This document shows positions 16,500 to 25,431 of a stretch of DNA of 64,000 bases, piece after piece. Position numbers and translations under genes: made by a program. Each line of letters begins with the position of its first letter. Position 1 is the stretch's first letter. Source of the DNA: Cryobacterium sp. BB307 (GTDB taxonomy: Bacteria; Actinomycetota; Actinomycetes; Actinomycetales; Microbacteriaceae); the NCBI RefSeq assembly GCF_012274275.1, contig NZ_JAANZA010000001.1, forward strand, positions 930,001 through 994,000, written 5' to 3'. The notes beneath the pieces are model-generated. The model ran no database searches. It saw only the letters and a program-made list of their open reading frames with translations, and had not been told where the DNA came from.

Positions 16500-18689
16500 A
16501 TGCCGAAGACCAGACGCCAAGAGACCGGCGTTGACTGGATTGAACTGAGCACGACCCCAGCGGACTGGAAGGCAGCCGATCCGGCCTTGCTCGGCAGCAT
16601 GCTCACGCAACTGCACCTCATCCGCGCATTCGAGGAGACCGTGCTCGAACTCGCCGGTGAGGGACTCGTGCACGGCCCCGCCCACTCGAGCATCGGGCAG
16701 GAGGGCGGCGCGGTCGGTTCGATCATCGGCATGCGCTCGACCGACGCGGTCAACGGCTCGCACCGCGGACACCACCAGTTCCTCGCCAAGGCGCTCACCC
16801 ACGTGAGCGACGGAACCCTCGACCCCGAGAACCCGGTCACGCCGGCGGTGCAGGAAGTGCTGCAGCGCACGCTGGCCGAGATCCTCGGCCTCGCGCAGGG
16901 CTACTGCCGCGGCCGCGGAGGCTCGATGCACTTGCAGTGGTTCGAGGCCGGAGCGCTCGGCACCAACGCCATCGTCGGTGGTGGCGCCCCGATGGCGACC
17001 GGCAACGCCTGGGCGCAGAAGCACTCGGGCACCAGCGACATCACCGTCAACTACTTCGGCGACGGCGCCAGCCAGATCGGCTCGGTGCTCGAGTCGATGA
17101 ACCTGGCGGCGGCGTGGAAGCTGCCGGTGTGCTTCTTCATCGAGAACAACCTGTACGCCGTGTCGACCCATGCATCCGAAGCCACGGCCGACCCGCGGTT
17201 CTCGGTGCGCGGCCAGGGCTTCGGCATCCCGTCCTGGCGCGTCGACGGGATGGACCCGCTCGCGGTGCACCTCGCCATGAAGCAGGCGGAGGAGCGGATG
17301 CGCGCCGGCGATGGCCCGGCGATCATCGAGGCCGAGGTCTACCGCTTCTTCCACCAGAACGGCCCATACCCGGGCAGCGCGTTCGGCTACCGCACCAAGG
17401 AAGAGGAAGCCCATTGGCGCGCGCGCGACCCGCTCGAGCGCGTCGCCACGGAGATGACCGCTCGAAACCTCATCGACGCGGACCGCGTCGCCGCGTTGCG
17501 TGCTGCGGTGCAGGACGCAATGCGCGCGGCCACGGCAGAACTCCTCGAGGACGACCCGGAGAACGCGGGCAAGCGTCGCATCCGCCCCGAACTGTGGCCA
17601 GACCCCGGCTTCGTCAACGTCGGCGTCCGCGGGGATGCCAGCGAGTTGGAGGCGCTTCAGGTCGCCGAGCCGACCGACCGCAGCGACGGCTGGCGCGAGG
17701 TCAAGTTCGTCGATGCGGTCGCCGAGGTGATGGACCGCCGGATGGAGCAGGACGAGCGCATCATCGTGATGGGCGAGGACGTGCACCGGCTGAACGGCGG
17801 CACCAACGGCGCAACCAAGGGGCTCGCAAAGAAGTACGGCGGTGACCGGATCATCGGCACCCCGATCAGCGAGAACGGCTTCTTCGGGCTTGCAGGCGGC
17901 CTCGCGCTCGACGGGCGGTTCCGACCCGTCGTCGAGTTCATGTACCCGGACTTCATGTGGGTCGCCGCCGATCAGGTCTTCAACCAGGTCGGAAAGGCCC
18001 GCCACATGTTCGGCGGTGACAACCCGGTGCCGCTCGTACTGCGCACCAAGGTCGCGATGGGCTCCGGCTACGGCTCGCAGCACCTGATGGACCCGGCCGG
18101 CATCTTCGCCACCAACCCTGGATGGCGCATCGTCGCCCCGTCGTCGGCCGCCGACTACGTCGGCCTGATTAACGCGGCGCTCGCGCTGCAGGACCCGGTC
18201 CTGGTCATCGAGCACGTCGACCTGTACGGCACCGCAGACAAGGTGCCGGATGACGGCCTCGACTATGTGATCCCGCCCGGCACCGCGGCCATCCGCCGGT
18301 CCGGCAACGACGTCACGGTGATCAGCTACCTGTCCATGGTGGCGCACAGCCTCGAGGCGATCGAGCAGAGCGGCATCGACGCGGAACTGATCGACCTGCG
18401 CTGGCTCGACCGGGCCTCCATCGACTGGGACACCATCGGCGATTCCATCAAGAAGACCAACAACGTGCTGATCGTCGAACAGGGCGCACAGGGGACGTCG
18501 TACGGCGCCTGGCTGGCCGACGAGCTGCAACGCCGCTACTTCGACTGGCTCGACCAGCCGATCGAGCGGGTTACCGGCGGCGAGGCCAGCCCGAGCATCT
18601 CCAAGGTGCTCGAGCGCGCCGCGATCGCCCGCACGGAAGAGGTCGTCGCAGGACTGGAGAAGGTTCGCCGCGGATGGGGTGGTGAGTGA
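16500..18689 (+). CDS. 2-oxoacid dehydrogenase E1, fused alpha and beta subunits
   Basis: 729 residues, the length of an E1 alpha plus an E1 beta subunit. The alpha half (about 1-390) has the thiamine diphosphate motif from GDGASQIGS near residue 187 to ENNLYAVST. The beta half (about 395-729) has VMGEDVHR, ISENGFFGLAGG and the DPVLVIEHVDLYG block. The enzyme decarboxylates a 2-oxoacid and transfers the acyl group to E2 lipoate. GAGGAG precedes the ATG. It overlaps the E2 gene (TGATG). Acetoin, branched-chain and pyruvate-type enzymes cannot be separated from sequence alone. Confidence 0.9.
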   Translation: MPKTRRQETGVDWIELSTTPADWKAADPALLGSMLTQLHLIRAFEETVLELAGEGLVHGPAHSSIGQEGGAVGSIIGMRSTDAVNGSHRGHHQFLAKALTHVSDGTLDPENPVTPAVQEVLQRTLAEILGLAQGYCRGRGGSMHLQWFEAGALGTNAIVGGGAPMATGNAWAQKHSGTSDITVNYFGDGASQIGSVLESMNLAAAWKLPVCFFIENNLYAVSTHASEATADPRFSVRGQGFGIPSWRVDGMDPLAVHLAMKQAEERMRAGDGPAIIEAEVYRFFHQNGPYPGSAFGYRTKEEEAHWRARDPLERVATEMTARNLIDADRVAALRAAVQDAMRAATAELLEDDPENAGKRRIRPELWPDPGFVNVGVRGDASELEALQVAEPTDRSDGWREVKFVDAVAEVMDRRMEQDERIIVMGEDVHRLNGGTNGATKGLAKKYGGDRIIGTPISENGFFGLAGGLALDGRFRPVVEFMYPDFMWVAADQVFNQVGKARHMFGGDNPVPLVLRTKVAMGSGYGSQHLMDPAGIFATNPGWRIVAPSSAADYVGLINAALALQDPVLVIEHVDLYGTADKVPDDGLDYVIPPGTAAIRRSGNDVTVISYLSMVAHSLEAIEQSGIDAELIDLRWLDRASIDWDTIGDSIKKTNNVLIVEQGAQGTSYGAWLADELQRRYFDWLDQPIERVTGGEASPSISKVLERAAIARTEEVVAGLEKVRRGWGGE

Positions 18690-19972
18690 TGGCCATCGTC
18701 ATCCGGATGCCGGAGGTGCTGACCGGCGCGACCGAGGCAGCCCTGCAAAGCTGGCTCGTGAAGCCGGGCGACACCATCGCCGTCGGCCAGACCATCGCCG
18801 AGGTGGAGACCGAGAAAGCCACCGTCGAGTACCAGGCAGAGGAGGCCGGCACGCTGGCCGGGGTCCTCATCGAGACCGGTGTTCAGGTTGATGTCGGCAC
18901 GCCGATCGCGGTCCTTGCCGAAGCGGGGGAGTCGGCGGATGCCGCTCTCGCCGCGGCAGGCAAGCTCGGAGCCGCCGTTCCGACGGAGAACTCCGAGGAC
19001 AGCGCGGCAGCGGTCGACCCGGCGGCCGCCGTGAAGGCGGATGCACCAGCCAACGCCGCAGCAAACGCTCCGGGGGACGGGGTCGCCGCTGGTGCGGCCA
19101 CCGCGACCGATCAGAGCCGTCGCTTCGCGAGCCCGCTCGTGCGCAGGCTCGCGCGCGAACGTGGACTGGACCTGAGCGCAGTGACAGGCAGCGGCCCGAG
19201 CGGCCGTATCGTGCGCCGCGACCTTGACGGGCTGGCCGTGGCACCGACCGCACCGGCAGCACAGGCCTCGGCTGCGCCGGCTGTGCCGACCGGCGGCTTC
19301 ACCGACGTTCCGCACACCGGGATGCGCCGCGCGATCGCACGGCGGCTCACCGAGAGCAAGAGCACCATCCCGCACTACTACCTGAGTGCCGACTGTCGCG
19401 TGGATGCTCTGCTGGAACTGCGGAAGACGGTCAACGAGTTCGGCACCGACAAGGTGTCGGTGAACGACTTCGTGGTGAAGGCGGTCGCCGGCGCGTTCCG
19501 CGACGTGCCCGAGGCGAACGCGATCTGGACCGACACGGCCATCCGGCGCTTCGACGACGTCGACATCGCCATCGCCGTGGCGATCGAGGGCGGCCTGATC
19601 ACGCCCGTGGTGCGCGCCGTGGACAAGCGGTCGCTGAGCGAGGTGAGCGCGGACATCCGGCAGCTCGCCGAGCGCGGTCGCACCGGCGGGCTCAAGCAGC
19701 ACGAGCTCGAGGGCGGGTCGTTCTCGGTCTCGAACCTGGGGATGTACGGAACCACCGAGTTCTCGGCGATCATCAACCCGCCGCACTCGGGCATCCTCGC
19801 GGTCGGCGCGGCGACGCAACGTCCGGTGGTCGTCGACGATGAGCTGAATGTGGCGACGGTCATGACCGTCACACTGTCGGCGGACCACCGGGTGCTCGAC
19901 GGCGCGCTCGCCGCCCAGTGGCTCGCGGCGTTCGTGAAGCGCATAGAGAATCCCGTCAGCATTCTGGTGTGA
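18689..19972 (+). CDS. Dihydrolipoamide acyltransferase, E2 of a 2-oxoacid dehydrogenase complex
   Basis: 427 residues with three domains. The lipoyl domain (about 1-78) carries its lysine in VETEKATVEY; the peripheral-subunit-binding domain is at about 145-180 (SPLVRRLARERGLDLSAV); the catalytic domain is C-terminal with SADHRVLDGALAA holding the active His/Asp. An Ala/Pro-rich linker of low complexity joins them. The start overlaps the E1 stop. No E3 gene is nearby, so the complex must use a dihydrolipoamide dehydrogenase encoded elsewhere. A GTG one codon upstream is an alternative start. Confidence 0.92.
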   Translation: MAIVIRMPEVLTGATEAALQSWLVKPGDTIAVGQTIAEVETEKATVEYQAEEAGTLAGVLIETGVQVDVGTPIAVLAEAGESADAALAAAGKLGAAVPTENSEDSAAAVDPAAAVKADAPANAAANAPGDGVAAGAATATDQSRRFASPLVRRLARERGLDLSAVTGSGPSGRIVRRDLDGLAVAPTAPAAQASAAPAVPTGGFTDVPHTGMRRAIARRLTESKSTIPHYYLSADCRVDALLELRKTVNEFGTDKVSVNDFVVKAVAGAFRDVPEANAIWTDTAIRRFDDVDIAIAVAIEGGLITPVVRAVDKRSLSEVSADIRQLAERGRTGGLKQHELEGGSFSVSNLGMYGTTEFSAIINPPHSGILAVGAATQRPVVVDDELNVATVMTVTLSADHRVLDGALAAQWLAAFVKRIENPVSILV

Positions 19973-19980
19973 CGGGGGGA

Positions 19981-20017
19981 GAGGCGGTCGGCGCTTTCGG
20001 GTAGCGCCGGCCGCCTC
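19981..20017 (+). terminator. Strong hairpin terminator after the E1-E2 operon
   Basis: A 15-bp stem (19981-19995 with 20003-20017, one T-G wobble) closes a 7-base loop, nine bases after the E2 stop. There is no U-tract, as is usual for actinobacterial terminators. It ends the catabolic island on its right side. Confidence 0.75.
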
Positions 20018-20110
20018 GTACACCCTTGGGGTCGGTCACACCGACCTTGAGTTGCCCACTTCCGCCCCACTTTTCGCGTGAAACAGGGGCCGAAGGGGGC
20101 AACTCGGCGT

Positions 20111-22321
20111 TCAGCTCTCGCGCAAGCCCCAGCGCGCGTGCAGCCGCTTCATCCACCGCGGCGCCCACCACATGATGCGCTGTTGCCAGGTCATGAACGC
20201 CGGGACAAGCAGGCAGCGCACGACCGTCGCATCCAGCGTCACCGCGACCGCGAGGGCGACGCCGAGTTGCTTGATCACCATGAGGTCGCCGGTCGCGAAG
20301 CCCGCGAACACGACGACGATGATGAGCGCGGCGGATGAGATGATCCGGCCGGAGCGCTGCAGTCCGGTGGCGATGGCCTCGCGCGCGTCGACCCCGGCGT
20401 CCACCTGCTCCTTGATACGGGACAGGATGAACATCTCGTAGTCCATGGCCAGGCCGAAGCCGAACACCAGGGTGAGCAGCAGCACGAGCACATCGACGCC
20501 GTGCACGACATCGGGGTCGAAGTTCAGCGGCCCGGCGAAGTTGCCCTGCTCGAAGCCCCACACCAGCACGCCGATGGATGCGCCGAGGGAGAGCGCGCTG
20601 GCCACGAGCGCCTTGAGCGGCACGATGAGCGAACCGGTCATGAGGAACAGCAGCAGGATCGTGCCGAGGGCGATCACCAGCACCGCCCAGCCCGCGCTGC
20701 CGATCAGCGACTCGGAGAAGTCGACGGTGCGGGCGTCGGTTCCCGTGACCCAGTTTGGGAAGTCGGGGCGGTCAGAGCGGATGTCGTGGACGACCTCGAT
20801 GCCGTCCGCCGGGTCCACCTGGACGTTCACGCGCCAAGCGTCGCCCGACTGAGCCGGTGCCGTCACCGACTGAACCCCGGCGAGCGACTCGATGCCGGCT
20901 GCCCACGCTTCGGCGTCCGATTCGGTCTCGGTGACCAGTGCGACGCGCGGGGCGCGTGCATCCGGGAACTCGTCGGCGAGCGTGGTGATGAAGTCGTGCT
21001 GCGTCGAGGAGGCAGGGATCGCGTCGACGCTGGTGTTGGCGAGCTGCAGGTTCAGCAGCGGGCTGCCGACCGCGATGAGCGCAGCGGCGCACGCGAGTGT
21101 CACGAGAGCAGGTTGCCGTTGCACCTGCCGCGTCAGCCTCGAGAAGAAGCCGTCGTCCGGTGCGACATCGCCGAAGCGGGCGATCGGCTTGCCGATGAGC
21201 GGAATCCGGGTGAGCGATCCCGGATTCGCCAGCCTGTCCCCGGCCAGCGACAGCAGCGCGGGGATCAGGGTCAGCGCCGAGAGGATGGCGATGACCGTGA
21301 CAGCCAGGGCACCGACTCCGATGGCCCGCACGATGTTCGGCTCGAACACGAGCAGACCGAGGGAGGCGATACCGAACGTGGTGCCGGAGTAGAAGACCGT
21401 GCGGCCGGCGGTGTCCGCTGTCCTCGTGATGGCGTCGAGCCGGTGATCTCGGCCGAGCGGGCCGTGCGCGCGGTACTCCTCCCGAAACCGGCTGACCATG
21501 AGCAAGCCGTAGTCGATCGAGAGTCCCAAGCCGACGGCCGTGACGACGTTGACGATCGTGGTGTCGATGTCCATGACATAAGTGAAGGCGAACAGCGCGC
21601 CCAGAGCGCCGACGATCGCGGCGATCGCTCCGGCGAGCGGCATTCCCGCCGCGATGAACCCGCCGAACACCACGAGCATCACCACGAGCGCGATCGGCAG
21701 GGCGACCATCTCGCCGCGAGCGAGATCGTTCTCTGAGACCTTGACGATCGAATCGATGAGCAGGCTTCCGCCGCCGACCTCCACCGTGGCATCCGGGAAC
21801 TCGGCGCGCAGGTCGTCTGCGGAGGCGCGCAACTCGGCGGCGACCTCGTCGACGAGCTTCGCGTCCGGATCCTCGCCGTCGACTCCCTCGATGGTGGCGG
21901 TGAACAGCACACCCTGGTCGTCGGCGGAGAACACCGGGGCGAGCTCTGGCAGCCGAGACCCATCGGGGAGGGTTGGGACGATGAGCGGGTTCACGAAGTC
22001 GACGTGATCGAGCTTCGCCAGGTTGTCGCCCAGGGCGCTCGCCGCGCTCGCCAACTCGGGATCGCCGAGTTCGACGCCGTGCACCAGCAGCGTGAGAGAT
22101 TCGGTCTCTTCGCCGTTGGCGCTCAGCAGCTCGTCGGCCTCGGCCGCTTCACCGTCGGCGCCGGGCGCCGCGCTGACCAGGCGTTCGAACAGGGAGTCGC
22201 CGGTTGCGCCGACCAGAGCCGTGGAGACGGCGATGGCCAGGACGACGATCCACCCGCACAGGGTGAGCCAAGGGTGTGCTGCTGAGGCCCGACCGATTCG
22301 TGCCAGCGGCCCCACGCGCAT
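20111..22321 (-). CDS. MMPL-family RND transporter
   Basis: 736 residues with the MMPL layout: one N-terminal membrane helix (about 14-38), a large extracytoplasmic domain, five to six helices (about 185-370), a second extracytoplasmic domain and a last helix bundle (about 530-700). The motif GLGLSIDYGLLMVSRFREE in the first bundle and GFGLAMDYEMFILSRIKE in the second carry the conserved Asp-Tyr pair of proton-driven MMPL exporters. Actinobacterial members export lipids or hydrophobic drugs. It is monocistronic and convergent with the E1-E2 operon. Cargo unknown. Confidence 0.9.
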   Translation of the reverse strand: MRVGPLARIGRASAAHPWLTLCGWIVVLAIAVSTALVGATGDSLFERLVSAAPGADGEAAEADELLSANGEETESLTLLVHGVELGDPELASAASALGDNLAKLDHVDFVNPLIVPTLPDGSRLPELAPVFSADDQGVLFTATIEGVDGEDPDAKLVDEVAAELRASADDLRAEFPDATVEVGGGSLLIDSIVKVSENDLARGEMVALPIALVVMLVVFGGFIAAGMPLAGAIAAIVGALGALFAFTYVMDIDTTIVNVVTAVGLGLSIDYGLLMVSRFREEYRAHGPLGRDHRLDAITRTADTAGRTVFYSGTTFGIASLGLLVFEPNIVRAIGVGALAVTVIAILSALTLIPALLSLAGDRLANPGSLTRIPLIGKPIARFGDVAPDDGFFSRLTRQVQRQPALVTLACAAALIAVGSPLLNLQLANTSVDAIPASSTQHDFITTLADEFPDARAPRVALVTETESDAEAWAAGIESLAGVQSVTAPAQSGDAWRVNVQVDPADGIEVVHDIRSDRPDFPNWVTGTDARTVDFSESLIGSAGWAVLVIALGTILLLFLMTGSLIVPLKALVASALSLGASIGVLVWGFEQGNFAGPLNFDPDVVHGVDVLVLLLTLVFGFGLAMDYEMFILSRIKEQVDAGVDAREAIATGLQRSGRIISSAALIIVVVFAGFATGDLMVIKQLGVALAVAVTLDATVVRCLLVPAFMTWQQRIMWWAPRWMKRLHARWGLRES

Positions 22322-22330
22322 GCGCCAAGA

Positions 22331-23542
22331 CTATCGGTGCAGCAGCGTTGCCTTTGACTCAATCGAGGCCGCTGCCTCCAGCGCGTACCGCAGGTCCGCC
22401 CACAGGTCGTCGACGTGCTCGAGGCCGATCGAGATCCGCACGATTCCGCCGCCCGGCTTGGCTGCCGCGGCGACCGGGCGGTGGGTCAGGCTGGCCGGGT
22501 GCTGCGCGAGCGAGTCGACGCCGCCGAGCGACACCGCGTGCGTGATCAGCTTCAGCGACTCGGTGAACCGCGCCGCCGCGTCGTATCCGCCCGCCAGCTC
22601 GATCGAGATCATAGAGCCGGGGCCGGACTGCTGCCGTCCGATGAGACCCAGCGGGTCGCATCCGGGAAGCGACGGATGCATCACCCGATTCAGCGCCGGA
22701 TGCTCGGCCAGCCGCCGCGCGAGTTCGGTCGCGGTCTCCTGCTGCGCGCGAACCCGGATCGGCAGGGTGCGCAGCCCACGGTGCAGCAGGTACGCCGACA
22801 GGGGGTGGAGCACCCCGCCGGTGAGCGCGCGCACGTGCCGAAGCTTCTTCGCCCACTCCTCGTTCGTCGCCACGACACCGGCGACGACATCGCCGTGGCC
22901 GCCGAGGTACTTGGTCGCGCTGTGCAGCACGAGGGTGACGCCCAGTTCGATCGGGCGCTGCAGCACCGGGGTGGCGAAGGTGTTGTCGATGAGCACGGGC
23001 ACGGCGCCAGCGGCGGCGACGACCGCGGCGATGTCGATGAGCTCGAGGGTCGGGTTGGCGGGGGACTCGATCACGACGAGGCCGGTGTCCGGCCGGATGG
23101 CGTCGGCGATCGCGTCGGCGTCGGCCCACGTCACGGTCGTGCCGACCAGCCCGGTGTCGAGCACATGGTCGGTGCCGCCATAGAGGGGGCGCACCGCGAC
23201 GACGTGCGGCTTGCCGTCGGAGACGGTGGCGAGCAGGCACGCGGTGAGGGCTGCCATGCCGCTGGAGTAGGCGACAGCCGTCTCTGAGCCCTCAAGGGAC
23301 GCGAGCGCCGTCTCGAAGCGGGCGACGCCCGGCTGCCAGAGGCGCTGGTAGACCGCGGACTGGCCGGGCAGCAGCGGCCCGCCGGTGGCGAGCTGTTCGT
23401 AGGCGTCGCCGCCGTGCTCGACGTCGGGCAGCGGGTTGGTGGACGACAGGTCGATCACCGGAACGTGTGAACCGCTCTCGGTGACGCCCTCCATTCCGGC
23501 GTGGACGGCGCGGGTCTCGAAGTGCTGCTGCTCAGTCGTCAT
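22331..23542 (-). CDS. PLP-dependent trans-sulfuration enzyme (Cys/Met metabolism family)
   Basis: 403 residues from ATG 23542 (MTTEQQHFETRAVHAG). The substrate/PLP motif AVYSSGMAA-type block (VAYSSGMAAL) is near residue 90, the PLP-binding Asp near VLIDNTFATP, and the Schiff-base lysine in HSATKYLGGHGD. The family includes cystathionine gamma-synthase and lyase and methionine gamma-lyase; the exact reaction is not decidable here. The divergent Lrp/AsnC gene 132 bp away probably regulates it, a common arrangement for amino-acid-degrading lyases. Confidence 0.88.
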   Translation of the reverse strand: MTTEQQHFETRAVHAGMEGVTESGSHVPVIDLSSTNPLPDVEHGGDAYEQLATGGPLLPGQSAVYQRLWQPGVARFETALASLEGSETAVAYSSGMAALTACLLATVSDGKPHVVAVRPLYGGTDHVLDTGLVGTTVTWADADAIADAIRPDTGLVVIESPANPTLELIDIAAVVAAAGAVPVLIDNTFATPVLQRPIELGVTLVLHSATKYLGGHGDVVAGVVATNEEWAKKLRHVRALTGGVLHPLSAYLLHRGLRTLPIRVRAQQETATELARRLAEHPALNRVMHPSLPGCDPLGLIGRQQSGPGSMISIELAGGYDAAARFTESLKLITHAVSLGGVDSLAQHPASLTHRPVAAAAKPGGGIVRISIGLEHVDDLWADLRYALEAAASIESKATLLHR

Positions 23543-23674
23543 GCTCAGACCGAAGCAGATTCCGCACGCGCGCGCAAGCATCCGTGCACGATCGTGAGAC
23601 TATGGGCATGTTTGGCGAAGAATCTGCGCTAAGCGGCCTTCCCAGGCATCCGGCGTTGAAGAAGGGCGAAGCGC

Positions 23675-24130
23675 ATGGACGACATCGACCGGGCGCTGCT
23701 GCGCGTGCTGTCCTCAAACGCGCGGATGTCGGGCTCTGCGCTGGCGAACGCCGTCGGAGTGGCCGAGTCGACGGTGTCGCTGCGGCTCAGGCGGCTGCGC
23801 AGCGATGGGTACCTGCGCGGCTACCGTGCCGACATCGACCTGGCGGCGCTGGGGATGACCGTGCAGGCGCTCATCTCGATTCGGCTGGTGTCGATCGAGC
23901 GGGACGACATCGAGGGATTCCGTGTGGAGGCGCCGTCCTGGCCGGGCGTGCTTGGTCTGTTCCACATGGCGGGGGCGGATGACTTTCTGCTGCACGTTGC
24001 GGCTCGCAACTCGAGCGAGCTGCGCGACTTCGTCCTCGAGCATTTGGCGGCGCATCCTGCGGTGCAGCACACCGAGACGAACCTGATCTTCGACCACGTG
24101 ACCGGCTCTGGAGTCGAGTCGCTGCTCTGA
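23675..24130 (+). CDS. Lrp/AsnC-family transcriptional regulator
   Basis: 151 residues: an N-terminal helix-turn-helix (MDDIDRALLRVLSSNARMS, then VAESTVSLRLRRLRSDG) and a C-terminal RAM ligand domain with GADDFLLHVAA. Full-length for the family. It is transcribed away from the PLP lyase gene, so it is probably its amino-acid-responsive regulator. The gene ends 18 bp before the convergent DUF4032 gene; that small gap holds one copy of a dispersed 12-mer repeat. Confidence 0.9.
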   Translation: MDDIDRALLRVLSSNARMSGSALANAVGVAESTVSLRLRRLRSDGYLRGYRADIDLAALGMTVQALISIRLVSIERDDIEGFRVEAPSWPGVLGLFHMAGADDFLLHVAARNSSELRDFVLEHLAAHPAVQHTETNLIFDHVTGSGVESLL

Positions 24131-24136
24131 CCGCCG

Positions 24137-24148
24137 TGTTGTGCAGGA
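24137..24148. repeat. Dispersed intergenic repeat TGTTGTGCAGGA, isolated copy
   Basis: Identical over 12 bases to the copy at 28635-28646 and to the reverse complement of 28758-28769. It fills the 18-bp gap between two convergent genes. Confidence 0.55.
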
Positions 24149-25414
24149 CTAGACCAGGTCGCGCCAGTCGACGTTGATCGGGAGGGTGATGGCGTCGGTC
24201 GCCGGGTTGAAGACCGTCGCCTCGTCCCGGCGGTGCCGCAGCACCGTGTCGATGTACGAGGTCAGCGCCTCGGCGAGCGGGACATCCCGTTGCTCGCTTT
24301 CGGAAAGGAACCAGCGGTGGTCGAGCAGCTGGTGGAAGATCTCCGCCGGTTCCAGTTTGCCCTGCAGGTCGCGGGGGATCGCACGCGTGATCGGCTCGAA
24401 CACGGAGGCCAGCCACTCGTGCGCGACCATCTCCTCGTCCTCCTCGCCCGGGTGGAAGGTGGCCGCGTAGGAGTCGAGGTCGTTCAGCAGGCGCCTGGCC
24501 TGATTCTCTTGGACATCCAGCCCGGTCAGGCGCAGCAGTCGGCGCTGGTGGTGGCCGGCGTCGACGACCTTCGGCTGGATGACGACGCGAGTGCCGTCCT
24601 CGTCGGTCTTGATGGCGAGTTCCTCGATGTCGAACCCGAGCTCGTTGAGCCGCCGCACCCGTTCGGCGATGCGCCAGCGTTCGGATGACTCGAACGTCTC
24701 GGTGCCGGTGAGCTCGGTCCACAGGGTCCGGTACGCGGCGACGATGCCGTTGCTGACCTCGACCGGGTCGGTCTCCTCATCCAGCTTCCCGCCCGCGGCG
24801 AGGTCGAGCAGTTCGCCGGCGATGTTCACGCGCGCGATCTCAAGGTCGTTCTCCCGCTGGCCGTCGGAGAGCCGCGCGTGCAGGTCACCGGTCTCCGCGT
24901 CGACGAGGTAGGCGGCGAATGCGCCGGCATCTCGCCGGAACAGCGTGTTGGACAGCGACACGTCGCCCCAGAAGAACCCGATGATGTGCAGTCGCACGAG
25001 CAGCACCGCGAGGGCGTCGATGAGCCGGGTCGCGGTGTCCGGGCGCAACCGCTGCGAGTACAGCGCCCGGTAGGGGAGCGAGAACTTCAGGTGGCGGGTG
25101 ACCAGCGCGGCGTCGAGCGGGTTGCCTTCGTCATCCGTTCGGTTGGTGACGTAGGCAACCGGCTCGACGCACGGCACGTCCGTCCGCTGCAGCGTCCGCA
25201 GCAGGTCGTACTCGCGGCGGGCGAGTTCAGCGGAGGTCTCCTTGATCGCGACGACGTAGCCGCTCAGGTACGCGAAGCGAACCAGGTGCCGCGAGATCCC
25301 CTTCGGCAGCGCGGCAATGCTCTCCGCTGGCCACACATCGAGCGGCAGGTCCCAGGGCAGGTCGAGCAGCCCAGTATCGGCGGTCGCCGACGTGATGTTC
25401 AGGGAAGCAGACAT
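24149..25414 (-). CDS. DUF4032 domain protein (kinase-like N-terminal region)
   Basis: 421 residues. The N-terminal half has kinase-like features: VVAIKETSAELARREYDLLR near residue 55 looks like a VAIK lysine with a following Glu helix, and GFFWGDVSLSNTLFRRD near residue 142 resembles an atypical catalytic loop (His replaced by Trp-Gly-Asp) followed by YLVDAETGD as a DFG-like element. The C-terminal DUF4032 part is helical and characteristic of Actinobacteria. Function unknown. It lies 18 bp upstream of nothing in its direction and directly downstream of the UgpC-type ATPase start region. Confidence 0.8.
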   Translation of the reverse strand: MSASLNITSATADTGLLDLPWDLPLDVWPAESIAALPKGISRHLVRFAYLSGYVVAIKETSAELARREYDLLRTLQRTDVPCVEPVAYVTNRTDDEGNPLDAALVTRHLKFSLPYRALYSQRLRPDTATRLIDALAVLLVRLHIIGFFWGDVSLSNTLFRRDAGAFAAYLVDAETGDLHARLSDGQRENDLEIARVNIAGELLDLAAGGKLDEETDPVEVSNGIVAAYRTLWTELTGTETFESSERWRIAERVRRLNELGFDIEELAIKTDEDGTRVVIQPKVVDAGHHQRRLLRLTGLDVQENQARRLLNDLDSYAATFHPGEEDEEMVAHEWLASVFEPITRAIPRDLQGKLEPAEIFHQLLDHRWFLSESEQRDVPLAEALTSYIDTVLRHRRDEATVFNPATDAITLPINVDWRDLV

Positions 25415-25431
25415 GTTCCCTTTCGCGCTGC

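Noticed and set aside
16455..18530. 691-codon open frame antisense to the E1 gene
   Set aside because: High-GC codon bias leaves the opposite frame open; the translation has the Arg/Asp/His/Val-rich composition of a shadow and no domain blocks, whereas the plus-strand frame has complete E1 motifs.
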